Shown: one piece after another, positions 54,830 through 63,113 of the stretch
Layout: the number at the start of each line of letters is the position of its first letter
How positions within the stretch are numbered: the stretch's first letter is position 1
Source of the DNA: Pseudomonas salomonii
GTDB taxonomy: Bacteria > Pseudomonadota > Gammaproteobacteria > Pseudomonadales > Pseudomonadaceae
DNA: 64,000 nucleotides
Direction of reading: 5' to 3'
Assembly (NCBI RefSeq): GCF_900107155.1
Contig: NZ_FNOX01000002.1
Location: 248,001 to 312,000 of the forward strand
Notes under the pieces: generated by a model
The model's input: the letters and a program-made list of their open reading frames with translations, nothing else
Database searches by the model: none
Told to the model about the DNA's origin: nothing
Made by a program: the position numbers and the translations under genes

Positions 54830-55711
54830 TCAGTTCTCCGGCAACTTCAGGCGCCAGCCCTGCCCCTCGCGGGTTATCAAGCCCCGCTGCTCAAGGGAAA
54901 CCAGGTAGTTGCGATGGCCGGTTTCGCTTTTGCGCTGAAACAGCGGCAACACCCGGGGCAAGATACCGGGAGCCAGCATCACCAGGCGTGCCGTCCAGGA
55001 TTCGCTCGGTCTTACGAACATCTCCAAGCGAGGTTTATCCAGCGCCTTGAGCACGGTTTGAGCCACGTCCTCGGGCATTTGCGGTGGGTCCAGGAACTGC
55101 ATTTTGTTACCGTCCTCAATCGCCTCACGCATCAGCATCGGCGTTTCGGTGGCCGATGGGTTGACGATGGTGAACGTGACGCCGAGCCGTTTACCATCCA
55201 GCCCCAGGCACAGCATCGCTCCGCGCAGACCGAACTTCGACGCCGAATAAATACAGGTTTCCGGCATTGGGAATAACCCACCCACCGACACGATGGAAAT
55301 CACCCGACCGTCAACAGCCTGTTGCAGCAACCCGAGGAATGCCTGAGTCAGCGCGATCGGCACCAGCATGTTGAGCTGCACTTCATGGCTGATCGATTGC
55401 ATCGAGCGGACTTCGAACGGTGTGTTGCTGAGTATCCCGGCGTTATTGACCAACAGGTCCAGGCGTCCGAGGTCGTCGCGCACATGGTTGACCAGCCCTT
55501 CCAACGCCGTGGCGTCCGTCAGGTCGGCCTGGTAAGTCAGCGCCATCGGGCCGAGGGCCCTGCTTGCCTGTGCCAGGCGATCAGGGTCGATGTCCACCAG
55601 CAGGCACTTGATACCGCGCCCAATCAGCGCGGCGGCAATCGCACGGCCCAACCCATCCGCACCGCCGGTGATCAGCGCGACCCAGCCCGTAAACATCCGA
55701 TTACTCGCCAT
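54830..55711 (-). CDS. short-chain dehydrogenase/reductase beside the flavin monooxygenase
   Basis: A 293-aa SDR: TGGADGLGRA (about residues 15-24), NNAGIL, catalytic Ser in VSVGGLF and YSASKFGL. The C-terminal extension (about 240-293) ends in a winged-helix-like LVSLEQRGLITREGQGW. It starts inside the end of the monooxygenase gene (11-base overlap), so the two act together, perhaps alcohol to ketone before oxygen insertion, or the reverse step on its product. Substrate unknown. Confidence 0.78.
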   Translation of the reverse strand: MASNRMFTGWVALITGGADGLGRAIAAALIGRGIKCLLVDIDPDRLAQASRALGPMALTYQADLTDATALEGLVNHVRDDLGRLDLLVNNAGILSNTPFEVRSMQSISHEVQLNMLVPIALTQAFLGLLQQAVDGRVISIVSVGGLFPMPETCIYSASKFGLRGAMLCLGLDGKRLGVTFTIVNPSATETPMLMREAIEDGNKMQFLDPPQMPEDVAQTVLKALDKPRLEMFVRPSESWTARLVMLAPGILPRVLPLFQRKSETGHRNYLVSLEQRGLITREGQGWRLKLPEN

Positions 55712-57122
55712 GGGCGTTGGCCTCCTGCAACACCGGCGCCGGCTGGCGCGTCGCCATTGCCTGACGGCGGGACTGTTTCAGGGCATCGTAGGTATGCTCG
55801 CCCAAGGTTGGCCAGTTCAAGTCGGCGCGCAGCTTTTCCAGGTACGCAAGGAAGGCGCGCGAGTCCAGATACACCGCGTGACGGTCCGACTTGACGAATT
55901 GAATACCGCCGCTCAGATCAGGCTCGTCCCGTTGGATCAATTGGTCGAACTGCGACGCGGTCGCCGAGCCTTCAAGTTGCGCACGGAAATACGCGGCCAG
56001 GGTCAACGCCTGGGTATCGAAGGTTTTGAACGCGCTGGAGTTCTGGTCGAGGTAGCCAATGGCGCAGAGGTTCCGGTGGGTACGGCTGAACATCGACAGG
56101 TACATCAGCGGGCGCCCGTTCTTCCACTCAAAAAACTGCGCCGCGCATTCGGCCCCCCACTGATAGCCCGTCGCGCACAGCACGAGGTCGACCTGCTCGC
56201 GGGTGCCGTCCTCGAACACCACGCTGTCGCCTTCAAAGCGGTCAATGTTTTTACGCACGGCAATATTGCCGTGCTGCAAATGGTGCAGCAGTTGTGAATT
56301 GACGATCGGATGGGTTTCGAACAGCGCATGATCCGGCTTCGGCAGCCCCCAGCGCGTCGAGTCGCCGACCAACAAGCGCAACAACCCTTTGAACACCGGC
56401 CGCGCCAACCACAACGGCAAATGCGGGCCTTCGTTGAACTTGTCGACCGGCATGCCGAACACATGCTTGGGAATAAAATAGTAGCCACGACGCATGCTGA
56501 TGAAGGCCTGATCGGCATGGATCGCCGCCTCGCAGGAAATGTCCGCGCCGGAATTGCCTGCACCGACCACCAGCACGCGTTTACCCTGGAACTCGCGCCC
56601 GGATTTGAACGTATTGGAGTGACGGATTTCGCCGCTGAACTCACCCCGGAATGACGGCAGGTTCGGTTTCCAGTTGGTACCGGTGGCCAATATCACCCAG
56701 CGGTAGCGCTTTACAACACCGTCGCTGAGCGTCACCCGCCAGCGGTTTTCAGGGTCTTTTTCGATCAGGCTGACCGAGGTGTTGAATTGAATCGCCTCGC
56801 GCAGGCCAAAGGCGTCGGCGAAACTCCTGAGGTAATGGGCTATTTGACGGTGCGAGGGGTAGTCCGGGTAATCGCGTGGCATGGGAAAACCGACGAAGCC
56901 GGACAGGTCACGGGAAGAGATGAAGTGCGCCGACTCGTACATCGGTGTGCCGCTGTTATTGATGTCCCAAATGCCACCCACCTGCGCGTGCCGCTCGAAC
57001 TGATCGTAGCGGATGTTTTGTGCCTTCAGCGCGCGCGCCGCACTTAGACCACCCGCCCCCGAACCGATGATACAAACGCTGTCGCCCTGATCAATCACAG
57101 CGGCATTCCCGAGCGCACTCAT
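55701..57122 (-). CDS. flavin-containing (Baeyer-Villiger-like) monooxygenase
   Basis: A 473-aa FAD/NADPH monooxygenase. The FAD site is IIGSGAGGLSAARAL (about residues 18-32) and the NADPH site VVGAGNSGADISCEAA (about 190). A FxGxxxHS-type signature appears as FRGEFSGEIRHSNTF. This fits flavin-containing monooxygenases and BVMO relatives that oxygenate ketones, aldehydes or amines. AAGGAAGGA precedes the ATG. It is divergent from an AraC regulator. Confidence 0.8.
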   Translation of the reverse strand: MSALGNAAVIDQGDSVCIIGSGAGGLSAARALKAQNIRYDQFERHAQVGGIWDINNSGTPMYESAHFISSRDLSGFVGFPMPRDYPDYPSHRQIAHYLRSFADAFGLREAIQFNTSVSLIEKDPENRWRVTLSDGVVKRYRWVILATGTNWKPNLPSFRGEFSGEIRHSNTFKSGREFQGKRVLVVGAGNSGADISCEAAIHADQAFISMRRGYYFIPKHVFGMPVDKFNEGPHLPLWLARPVFKGLLRLLVGDSTRWGLPKPDHALFETHPIVNSQLLHHLQHGNIAVRKNIDRFEGDSVVFEDGTREQVDLVLCATGYQWGAECAAQFFEWKNGRPLMYLSMFSRTHRNLCAIGYLDQNSSAFKTFDTQALTLAAYFRAQLEGSATASQFDQLIQRDEPDLSGGIQFVKSDRHAVYLDSRAFLAYLEKLRADLNWPTLGEHTYDALKQSRRQAMATRQPAPVLQEANAHGE

Positions 57123-57277
57123 GGCTAATTCCTTCCTTTATTGTTAGATAGGCTTTGAACCTGGAATGTAAAGCACGCATCATCCAGGCACGGGGCTTTG
57201 GCGGTCAGGAAGGGTTCTTTGCCGGACAGGTTTGTGCCTCCGATACACCTATGTTCATAAGCCACGAGTCTTGACCT

Positions 57278-58324
57278 ATGTTCGAGTCTGCCGGTGACAC
57301 CCACGACTGGACCCAGCATCCACAGCACAATGAAGCCGTGGTGGTGCCCAACGTCGCGCGAGCCTTGCTCAGCCTGGTCAGTGAAAGCGGGTTGTCCACC
57401 GAGCGCCTCTGCCGAGGACTGGGCTTCGGGTATGAGGAGCTTCTGGACCTGGACATGCGTCTGTCTTACCGCCAGACCCGCACGTTGATCACCCGCGCGC
57501 AGCGAGCCATGGGCGATCCCGCGCTGGGGATATCGACGGGGATACGGCAGACGCCAGTGTCATGGGGCTTTGCAGGGCCGGCGATGCTGACCTGCAAGAC
57601 CCTCGGCGAAGCGATGAGCTACGGGCTCGAGCATCAGGGCGACACCGGTGCCTTGATGGAGCATCAAGCCCGCCGGCAAAAAGAAGCGTTGATCATTGAG
57701 GTCAAACCCAAAGTGTTTGACCTGGACATCGAGCCGTTTCTGGTGGAAGAGGCGTTTTCCAGCGTCGTGGCCATTGTGCGGCGGCTGGTGGGCCAGGGCT
57801 TCACGCCACTGCGCGTCGAACTGGCCTATTCACGCCCGGCCTATGCGGGCATCTACAGCCGGGTATTTCGCTGTCCCATCATGTTCAAGGCCGGCAAAAA
57901 CCGCTTGATCAGCGAGGCGCACTGGCTGACAACGCGCTTGCCCGATTATGACGACATCACCTGTGCGCCTCTGCGCGCCAAACTCGACCAATTGCTCAAC
58001 CGGGGCGTGAGTTTCGATGCGCTGATCGAAACGCTGCGCAGCTATATTCGCACCCACCTGGACGATCCGCGGGCGCTGCAGGCGTTTGCCAGCCAGATGA
58101 ACATGAGTGAACGCACCCTGCGCCGCCGTCTGACAGCATCCGGGGTTTCCTATAGCGAATTGCTCGACCAGATCCGTCACGAACGCGCCCGCGACTTGCT
58201 GAGCAATACCGCCATGACCCTGGCGCAAGTTGCCCACACCCTCGGCTACAGCGACGCCCGCGTGCTGCGGCGGGCATTCAAGCGGTGGACCGGCACCTTG
58301 CCCAGCGAACAGCGCCGGCGTTGA
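57278..58324 (+). CDS. AraC-family regulator (OruR/ArgR-like architecture)
   Basis: A 348-aa regulator with an N-terminal Arabinose_bd-type domain (residues 25-210) and a C-terminal AraC helix-turn-helix pair (about 245-345; FASQMNMSERTLRRRLTASG, then LAQVAHTLGYSDARVLRRAFKRW). It is divergent from the monooxygenase-SDR pair over 155 bp and probably activates it. It converges on the transporter-dehydrogenase fusion gene with 3 bp between stops. Confidence 0.83.
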   Translation: MFESAGDTHDWTQHPQHNEAVVVPNVARALLSLVSESGLSTERLCRGLGFGYEELLDLDMRLSYRQTRTLITRAQRAMGDPALGISTGIRQTPVSWGFAGPAMLTCKTLGEAMSYGLEHQGDTGALMEHQARRQKEALIIEVKPKVFDLDIEPFLVEEAFSSVVAIVRRLVGQGFTPLRVELAYSRPAYAGIYSRVFRCPIMFKAGKNRLISEAHWLTTRLPDYDDITCAPLRAKLDQLLNRGVSFDALIETLRSYIRTHLDDPRALQAFASQMNMSERTLRRRLTASGVSYSELLDQIRHERARDLLSNTAMTLAQVAHTLGYSDARVLRRAFKRWTGTLPSEQRRR

Positions 58325-58327
58325 GGA

Positions 58328-60301
58328 TCAACCCGGTTTATTCAGTGACATGCGCGCCTCACGTTGCGCACCCGCCACCTGCTCGCCCGGCAGCTCCTTG
58401 CGCAACACCCACACGGTGAGCGACTTGGGCATGACTCTGGCCAGGCGGATCACCCACCTCATCGGCCAGGGAAACAAGTAGTCCCAGCGCTGGCTGCGCA
58501 TGGCATAGAGCATATGCTCGACGGCTGCCGCTTCGGAGATTTCCAGCGGCGCTGGCATGCCATCGTTCGCCGTTTGCGCGGTGGCGACAAACCCTGGGTA
58601 GAGCGATAGAAAGCGAATGCCACGGCCGCCGAACTCGATACGGCAGGTATCGATCAGCAAGCGCAGTGCGCCCTTGGCCGCGCTGTAGGGCCCCTGCAAG
58701 GTCACACCCAGGAAACCCGCGAGGGAGTTGGTGTGCACCACGAACCCATGGCCCTGGCGACTCATCTGTTCCAGGGCCGGGAACAGGTAGTTGACCACCA
58801 CATCGTAGTTCGAGCGCATGTACGCGGTGACGTCGGCGGCTTTCATCTCGCGCATATCCAGCGCAGGCGCGCCGCCGGCGTTGAGCACGATCACATCGAG
58901 CCGGCCGTAGCGCTCGACGATTTCATCCACGAGGCCGGCGGCGGCCTGTACATCCAGGGCATCCACCGCCGAGACCCGGCACTGTCCACCCTCAAGCGTG
59001 ATTTCCAGTTGCAGGTCGCTCAACAATTCCTTGCGTCGGGCCGTGGCCACCACACAGGCGCCCTCCTGCGCCAGACGCACCGCCAGCCCACGACCCATGC
59101 CGGAGGATGCGCCCACCACCAACACCACTTTGCCCGCGAAACTGACGCGCTTGCTTGCCGGGCATCGGCGAAGCAAACCAACCAGGGTCAGGGCAATCAG
59201 TGAGAACACGGCGCTGACCAGCAACACGTACTGAGCGTTCTCCCCCACCACCCACTGCGACGCCATCAAGGGCCCGAAGGCGCACCCCAACAGTTGCATG
59301 CCCGGCACCAGCGCCGCGACTCGTCCCGAAGGATCAAGCTGCAGTGCGATACGGACCTGGAACGGCGTCAGCATCAGCCAGACCAGGCCAAACGCGCCGC
59401 ACAACGCGAGGAATAGCCGAACGCCCATATCGGCGGAAAAATACATGCCCAGGGCAATACCGCCCAACAACACCGCGGCGACGGCCAACAATCCGAAATC
59501 CGAGACGCGGCGCACCAGCACAATCCCCAGGCACCCACCCAGGACTTGCATCAGCAATGTGCCGGAGACGAGCAGTTGTGCGTTTTGTGCATCCAGCCCC
59601 ACGTATTTGCTCAGCGGCTCCAGGTAGGCCCACAACCCACCGATGGCGCTGAGTTGCATGAAGGCCAGCCCCAGCAGCAACACATGGTTGAGGCCCCATG
59701 AAAAACCCGCATCCGCGTTGCACTGTGCTTGCTGACTGGCCAGGCGGTTGGGCTGCCACCGAACCAACACCAGGGACGCCGCCGTCAGTGCCCCCAGGAA
59801 CACGAAGCCAAAAGACGAGGTGCGCTGAAGCGGCAATACCCAGTATGCCAGCACCGCCGCCACCAGCGCCTGGCCGAGGGTTTGCACCACCATGAACACA
59901 CCGGCGACGCGATCAGGCGCCGGCCCCTGGATGATCAAGTTGACGGTGCCCCATAACAGCAGGCCTTCGGCCAACCCGGCCAACGACCGCGTCAATGCCA
60001 GCGCACCATCCCCGGAGGTATTGGCCGTGACCAGATCCATGCCCGATGCCGCCAGAATGGCGACGACCGTGATCACGCGCAGGCTGAACACCGAACGCAA
60101 TAAATCCCCCAGGACCACTCCCAAACCCAACGAAAGGATTTCGCCCATCGCGACCAGACCGACACCCTCGAGTGACAGACGGTTTTGCTCCAGCAATTCC
60201 CCCAGCAGCAAGGGTTGCAGCCCCACCATCAGCACAGCGATCGAGCCCAGCGCCAAGGCGGCGCTCAGGTGTTTACGGGAAACAGCGGACGACATGTGCA
60301 T
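58328..60301 (-). CDS. fusion of an MFS transporter with a short-chain dehydrogenase
   Basis: One uninterrupted frame of 657 aa. Residues about 1-380 are a 12-segment MFS-like transporter. Residues about 384-657 are a complete SDR: VVGASSGMGRG (about 392-402), LNAGGAP, catalytic Ser in HTNSLAGF and YSAAKGAL (about 538). The C-terminal part is in the cytoplasm by topology, so substrate could be handed from channel to enzyme. AAGAGGTG precedes the ATG at 60301. Last gene of the minus-strand kinase-aldolase-aminotransferase run; a 25-bp gap separates it from the preceding gene. Confidence 0.78.
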   Translation of the reverse strand: MHMSSAVSRKHLSAALALGSIAVLMVGLQPLLLGELLEQNRLSLEGVGLVAMGEILSLGLGVVLGDLLRSVFSLRVITVVAILAASGMDLVTANTSGDGALALTRSLAGLAEGLLLWGTVNLIIQGPAPDRVAGVFMVVQTLGQALVAAVLAYWVLPLQRTSSFGFVFLGALTAASLVLVRWQPNRLASQQAQCNADAGFSWGLNHVLLLGLAFMQLSAIGGLWAYLEPLSKYVGLDAQNAQLLVSGTLLMQVLGGCLGIVLVRRVSDFGLLAVAAVLLGGIALGMYFSADMGVRLFLALCGAFGLVWLMLTPFQVRIALQLDPSGRVAALVPGMQLLGCAFGPLMASQWVVGENAQYVLLVSAVFSLIALTLVGLLRRCPASKRVSFAGKVVLVVGASSGMGRGLAVRLAQEGACVVATARRKELLSDLQLEITLEGGQCRVSAVDALDVQAAAGLVDEIVERYGRLDVIVLNAGGAPALDMREMKAADVTAYMRSNYDVVVNYLFPALEQMSRQGHGFVVHTNSLAGFLGVTLQGPYSAAKGALRLLIDTCRIEFGGRGIRFLSLYPGFVATAQTANDGMPAPLEISEAAAVEHMLYAMRSQRWDYLFPWPMRWVIRLARVMPKSLTVWVLRKELPGEQVAGAQREARMSLNKPG

Positions 60302-60326
60302 GGCGTTACACCTCTTGAAGGGTCTT

Positions 60327-60947
60327 TTAGTAACCACGGTTTTCCGGCGGAATTTCGCCTCGGGCAAAGCACTGCGTCGCGCGTTTCTCGTCTTTCATCA
60401 AACGACTGTTGGCCACCTGCACCACCCACCAGGGCAGCAGCGTCATCCTGACCCCGGACGCCTTGGCAAGGGTGAAGGCCTTGGCGCACTTTTCAAACAG
60501 CTGCGCATTCATCGCCATTCGCGTACCGGTGGTGCCCAGGACAGCGGGCACGCCCTTGATCAATAGTGCGTTGCCGCCGCGCTGCAAGCCCGTCGCAATG
60601 TCCTGGATCGAAGCCGCCGGGGCGCCCATATGACCAATATGCCGCGCCTGCTCATCGAACAGAATAGGCATGACCCCGCCAAAGTCCGCAAGGCTGTTGG
60701 CGAAGTCGCCCCCACCCAGCAAAATGGCGCCGACGTCCGAGCGGGCATGGTAGACCACATGGTGGGTCTGGCTGTCCCCCATGGCATGCACCGGCCAGTC
60801 GATGCGGGTGGGGACCAGGTCAGTCAACTGCCCCCACCACATGCTTTCCTTGCCTGGAATACGCAAGGAGACGCTGCCCCCCGCCTGCACCAGGCCGATG
60901 AGTCGTTGGCGCAGTTCCAGCCATTGTTGTCGCAGTACATCCTGCAT
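60327..60947 (-). CDS. degenerate class II aldolase-like protein
   Basis: A 206-aa protein with the class II aldolase/adducin fold. Compared with its neighbour at 62436-63113, the zinc motif HTH is replaced (RSDVGAILLGGGDFANSL) and the later NHG by GVP (LLIKGVPAVLGTTG), so no metal site remains. It may be a pseudoenzyme subunit or have a metal-free role. GAGGAG lies just before the ATG at 60947. It follows the aminotransferase by 10 bp. Confidence 0.72.
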   Translation of the reverse strand: MQDVLRQQWLELRQRLIGLVQAGGSVSLRIPGKESMWWGQLTDLVPTRIDWPVHAMGDSQTHHVVYHARSDVGAILLGGGDFANSLADFGGVMPILFDEQARHIGHMGAPAASIQDIATGLQRGGNALLIKGVPAVLGTTGTRMAMNAQLFEKCAKAFTLAKASGVRMTLLPWWVVQVANSRLMKDEKRATQCFARGEIPPENRGY

Positions 60948-60957
60948 CGTGTTCTCC

Positions 60958-62439
60958 TCACACCAGTTGGAAAACGGCGTCGAATCGCTCGAGCGCGTCG
61001 TCGATGACGTCATCGGTATCGGCCAGGCTGGTGTAGATCCGACTGCCGGCCAGCGTGATCAAGCCGTGCGCGGTGTACGCGGCGCCCATCTCTTCCATCA
61101 TGTGCTTGCGTGACTTGGCCTCATTGCGCGCGCGCAGCAGCTTGAGCGGGTTGCTGGTGTCGAGCAACAGCACGCCGGAGGTCTGCAAATGCACGATCGA
61201 ACCCATGTTATAGGCCACATATGGCAAGCCACGGCGATTGATGATTTCTTCCAGCCCTTTGCGCATGCGGTCGCCGGCACGCCCCGCCAGCGCCGGTGCA
61301 TTCAGTTTGCGCGCCTCGAGCAGCGCGTAGTAGCCCGCCACGCAGGACAACGGGTTGGCTGACAGCGTACCGCCGACAAACGCCCGCCGCGCCGAAGTGC
61401 CGATGCCACCAGCGAGCAACTGCATGACATCCCTGCGCCCGCCGATCGCACCCGCCATGGGGTAGCCCCCGGTCAGGCACTTGCCCAGCACGGTGATGTC
61501 CGGCATCACATTGAAATACGCTTGTGCACCGCCCAGACCGGCACGGAAACCGGTGACCACTTCGTCGAAAATCAGCAGCGTATCGAACTCGTCGCACAGC
61601 TTGCGCAACTGGCGGTTGAAATCCGGATGCGCCGGACGCGTGCCGCTTTCCGGGCCGAAGGGTTCCACCATGATCGCCGCCGTGCCGCCGCGCAGGCGAT
61701 TGATCTGCAAGCGCCGCCGCAACGCGTCCAGGTTATTCGGCGGGCTCTCCTGGGTGTGAGCCGTGGCGCCGCGCGGAATGCCGACGGCCTCCATGCGACC
61801 GGTGCCCGGCAAGCGCATGCCGTATACCAACTGGTCACTCCAGCCGTGATACGCCCCACCGATCTTGATCACCCATTTCTTGCGGGTATAGGCACGTGCC
61901 AGACGCACCGCCGCCATGACCGCCTCGGTACCGGAGCCCAGCAGCCGCACCATGTCGACGCCGGGCATCACTTCACAGACCAACTGCGCCAGCTTCACCT
62001 CGTATTCATGCAGCAGGCCGGTGACCGGGCCGCAGTCGTCGAGGATGCGGTTGACCTGCTCACGAATCGCCGGGTGGTTGGAGCCCAGCAAGGTCGGCCC
62101 GCCGGCCTGCAGAAAATCGATATAACGGTTGCCGTCCACATCGGTCAGGTGCGCGCCCTTGGCCTGGGCGATGGCCAGCGGGAATGGGTGGTTGAATGCC
62201 AGGTTGTGCTGCACGCCACCGGGTATGTATTTTTTCGCCTCCTCGGAGAGTCGCCGCGATCCCTGGCAGCGTTCGTCGAAGTAACCCATGACCTTGTTCA
62301 GCGCGTCGCGCTTCAAGGGTCGAATCGGTTGTTTGACCAGCGCATCGAAACGCCGATACAGCGAATCGACATCCGGCCATTGGGAAACCGCAGAGTCTGT
62401 TATCGCAGGCAGTGTGATGGGATCAAGAGGCTTGTTCAT
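60958..62439 (-). CDS. class III aminotransferase (glutamate-1-semialdehyde aminomutase-like)
   Basis: A 493-aa PLP enzyme of the GSA-aminotransferase type. PGGVQHNLAF and GSGTEAVMAAVRLAR precede the PLP-binding IFDEVVTGFR; the Schiff-base Lys is in VLGKCLTGGYPMAG. It lacks the context of haem synthesis, so it is not HemL but one of the paralogues in specialised pathways, acting on an aldehyde or keto group. ATGA overlap with the upstream aldolase couples their translation. Confidence 0.82.
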   Translation of the reverse strand: MNKPLDPITLPAITDSAVSQWPDVDSLYRRFDALVKQPIRPLKRDALNKVMGYFDERCQGSRRLSEEAKKYIPGGVQHNLAFNHPFPLAIAQAKGAHLTDVDGNRYIDFLQAGGPTLLGSNHPAIREQVNRILDDCGPVTGLLHEYEVKLAQLVCEVMPGVDMVRLLGSGTEAVMAAVRLARAYTRKKWVIKIGGAYHGWSDQLVYGMRLPGTGRMEAVGIPRGATAHTQESPPNNLDALRRRLQINRLRGGTAAIMVEPFGPESGTRPAHPDFNRQLRKLCDEFDTLLIFDEVVTGFRAGLGGAQAYFNVMPDITVLGKCLTGGYPMAGAIGGRRDVMQLLAGGIGTSARRAFVGGTLSANPLSCVAGYYALLEARKLNAPALAGRAGDRMRKGLEEIINRRGLPYVAYNMGSIVHLQTSGVLLLDTSNPLKLLRARNEAKSRKHMMEEMGAAYTAHGLITLAGSRIYTSLADTDDVIDDALERFDAVFQLV

Positions 62440-63113
62440 GATGGGGTCTCGGAAGAAAAGTGAGCGTCGGCTGCGCTGGACCGCGCCAGCGCATCGACCA
62501 GGCGTGCCACGGCGGCGGGTGACTGTGATTGGGTGCGAGACTGTTCGTTGATGTGACGCAGCAGGTAGTCACGGCAGAACGTTTCCAGATCCTCGAGGCG
62601 CGCCAGGGTCGTCTCGATATCCGGGCCACAGCACAGCACACCGTGGTTGCGCATCAGGTAGGCGTTGTAGTCCCAGCGAATGGTGCGGCCGAACTTGCCG
62701 GCCAACCAGTTGGAGCCGGAGGGCGCGTACCCCACCATGGGAATATGTTTGCCCAGGGAGTCCCACAGCTTGGGGTCCGGGACATCCAGAGGTTCCCCGA
62801 GCAAGGTGCAGGCGCTGGCGACGGGTTGATGGGTATGGATGCTGCACTGCACATCCGGGCGGGCGCGCAGGATCTTTGCATGCAAACCGCTTTCGACCGT
62901 TGGCGCGCGGTCACCGGAGAGCTGTGCCAAATCCTTGAGGCGCAGCACGCAGACATCCTCGGGGCGCATGGTGAAATAGTCGGTGGCCGACGGCGTAACA
63001 GCGATGTGCTGCGCATCGATGCGCAATGCGAGATTGCCTCCCGTCGCCGCAAAAAAACCGCGGTGGCACAGATGCTGTGAAAGCTCGACGATTTGTTGTT
63101 GCACATGACTCAT
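62436..63113 (-). CDS. class II aldolase/adducin family protein (catalytic motifs intact)
   Basis: A 225-aa zinc aldolase or epimerase of the fuculose-phosphate aldolase/ribulose-phosphate epimerase family. Glu in ESGLHAKI, the HTH of CSIHTHQPVA and the His in MRNHGVLCCG form the metal site. It would act on a phosphorylated keto sugar or related compound made by the kinase whose stop it overlaps (ATGA). Exact substrate unknown. Confidence 0.8.
   Translation of the reverse strand: MSHVQQQIVELSQHLCHRGFFAATGGNLALRIDAQHIAVTPSATDYFTMRPEDVCVLRLKDLAQLSGDRAPTVESGLHAKILRARPDVQCSIHTHQPVASACTLLGEPLDVPDPKLWDSLGKHIPMVGYAPSGSNWLAGKFGRTIRWDYNAYLMRNHGVLCCGPDIETTLARLEDLETFCRDYLLRHINEQSRTQSQSPAAVARLVDALARSSAADAHFSSETPS

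Noticed and set aside
60958..62439. HemL of haem biosynthesis
   Set aside because: Longer than HemL, and embedded between aldolase genes in an accessory operon.
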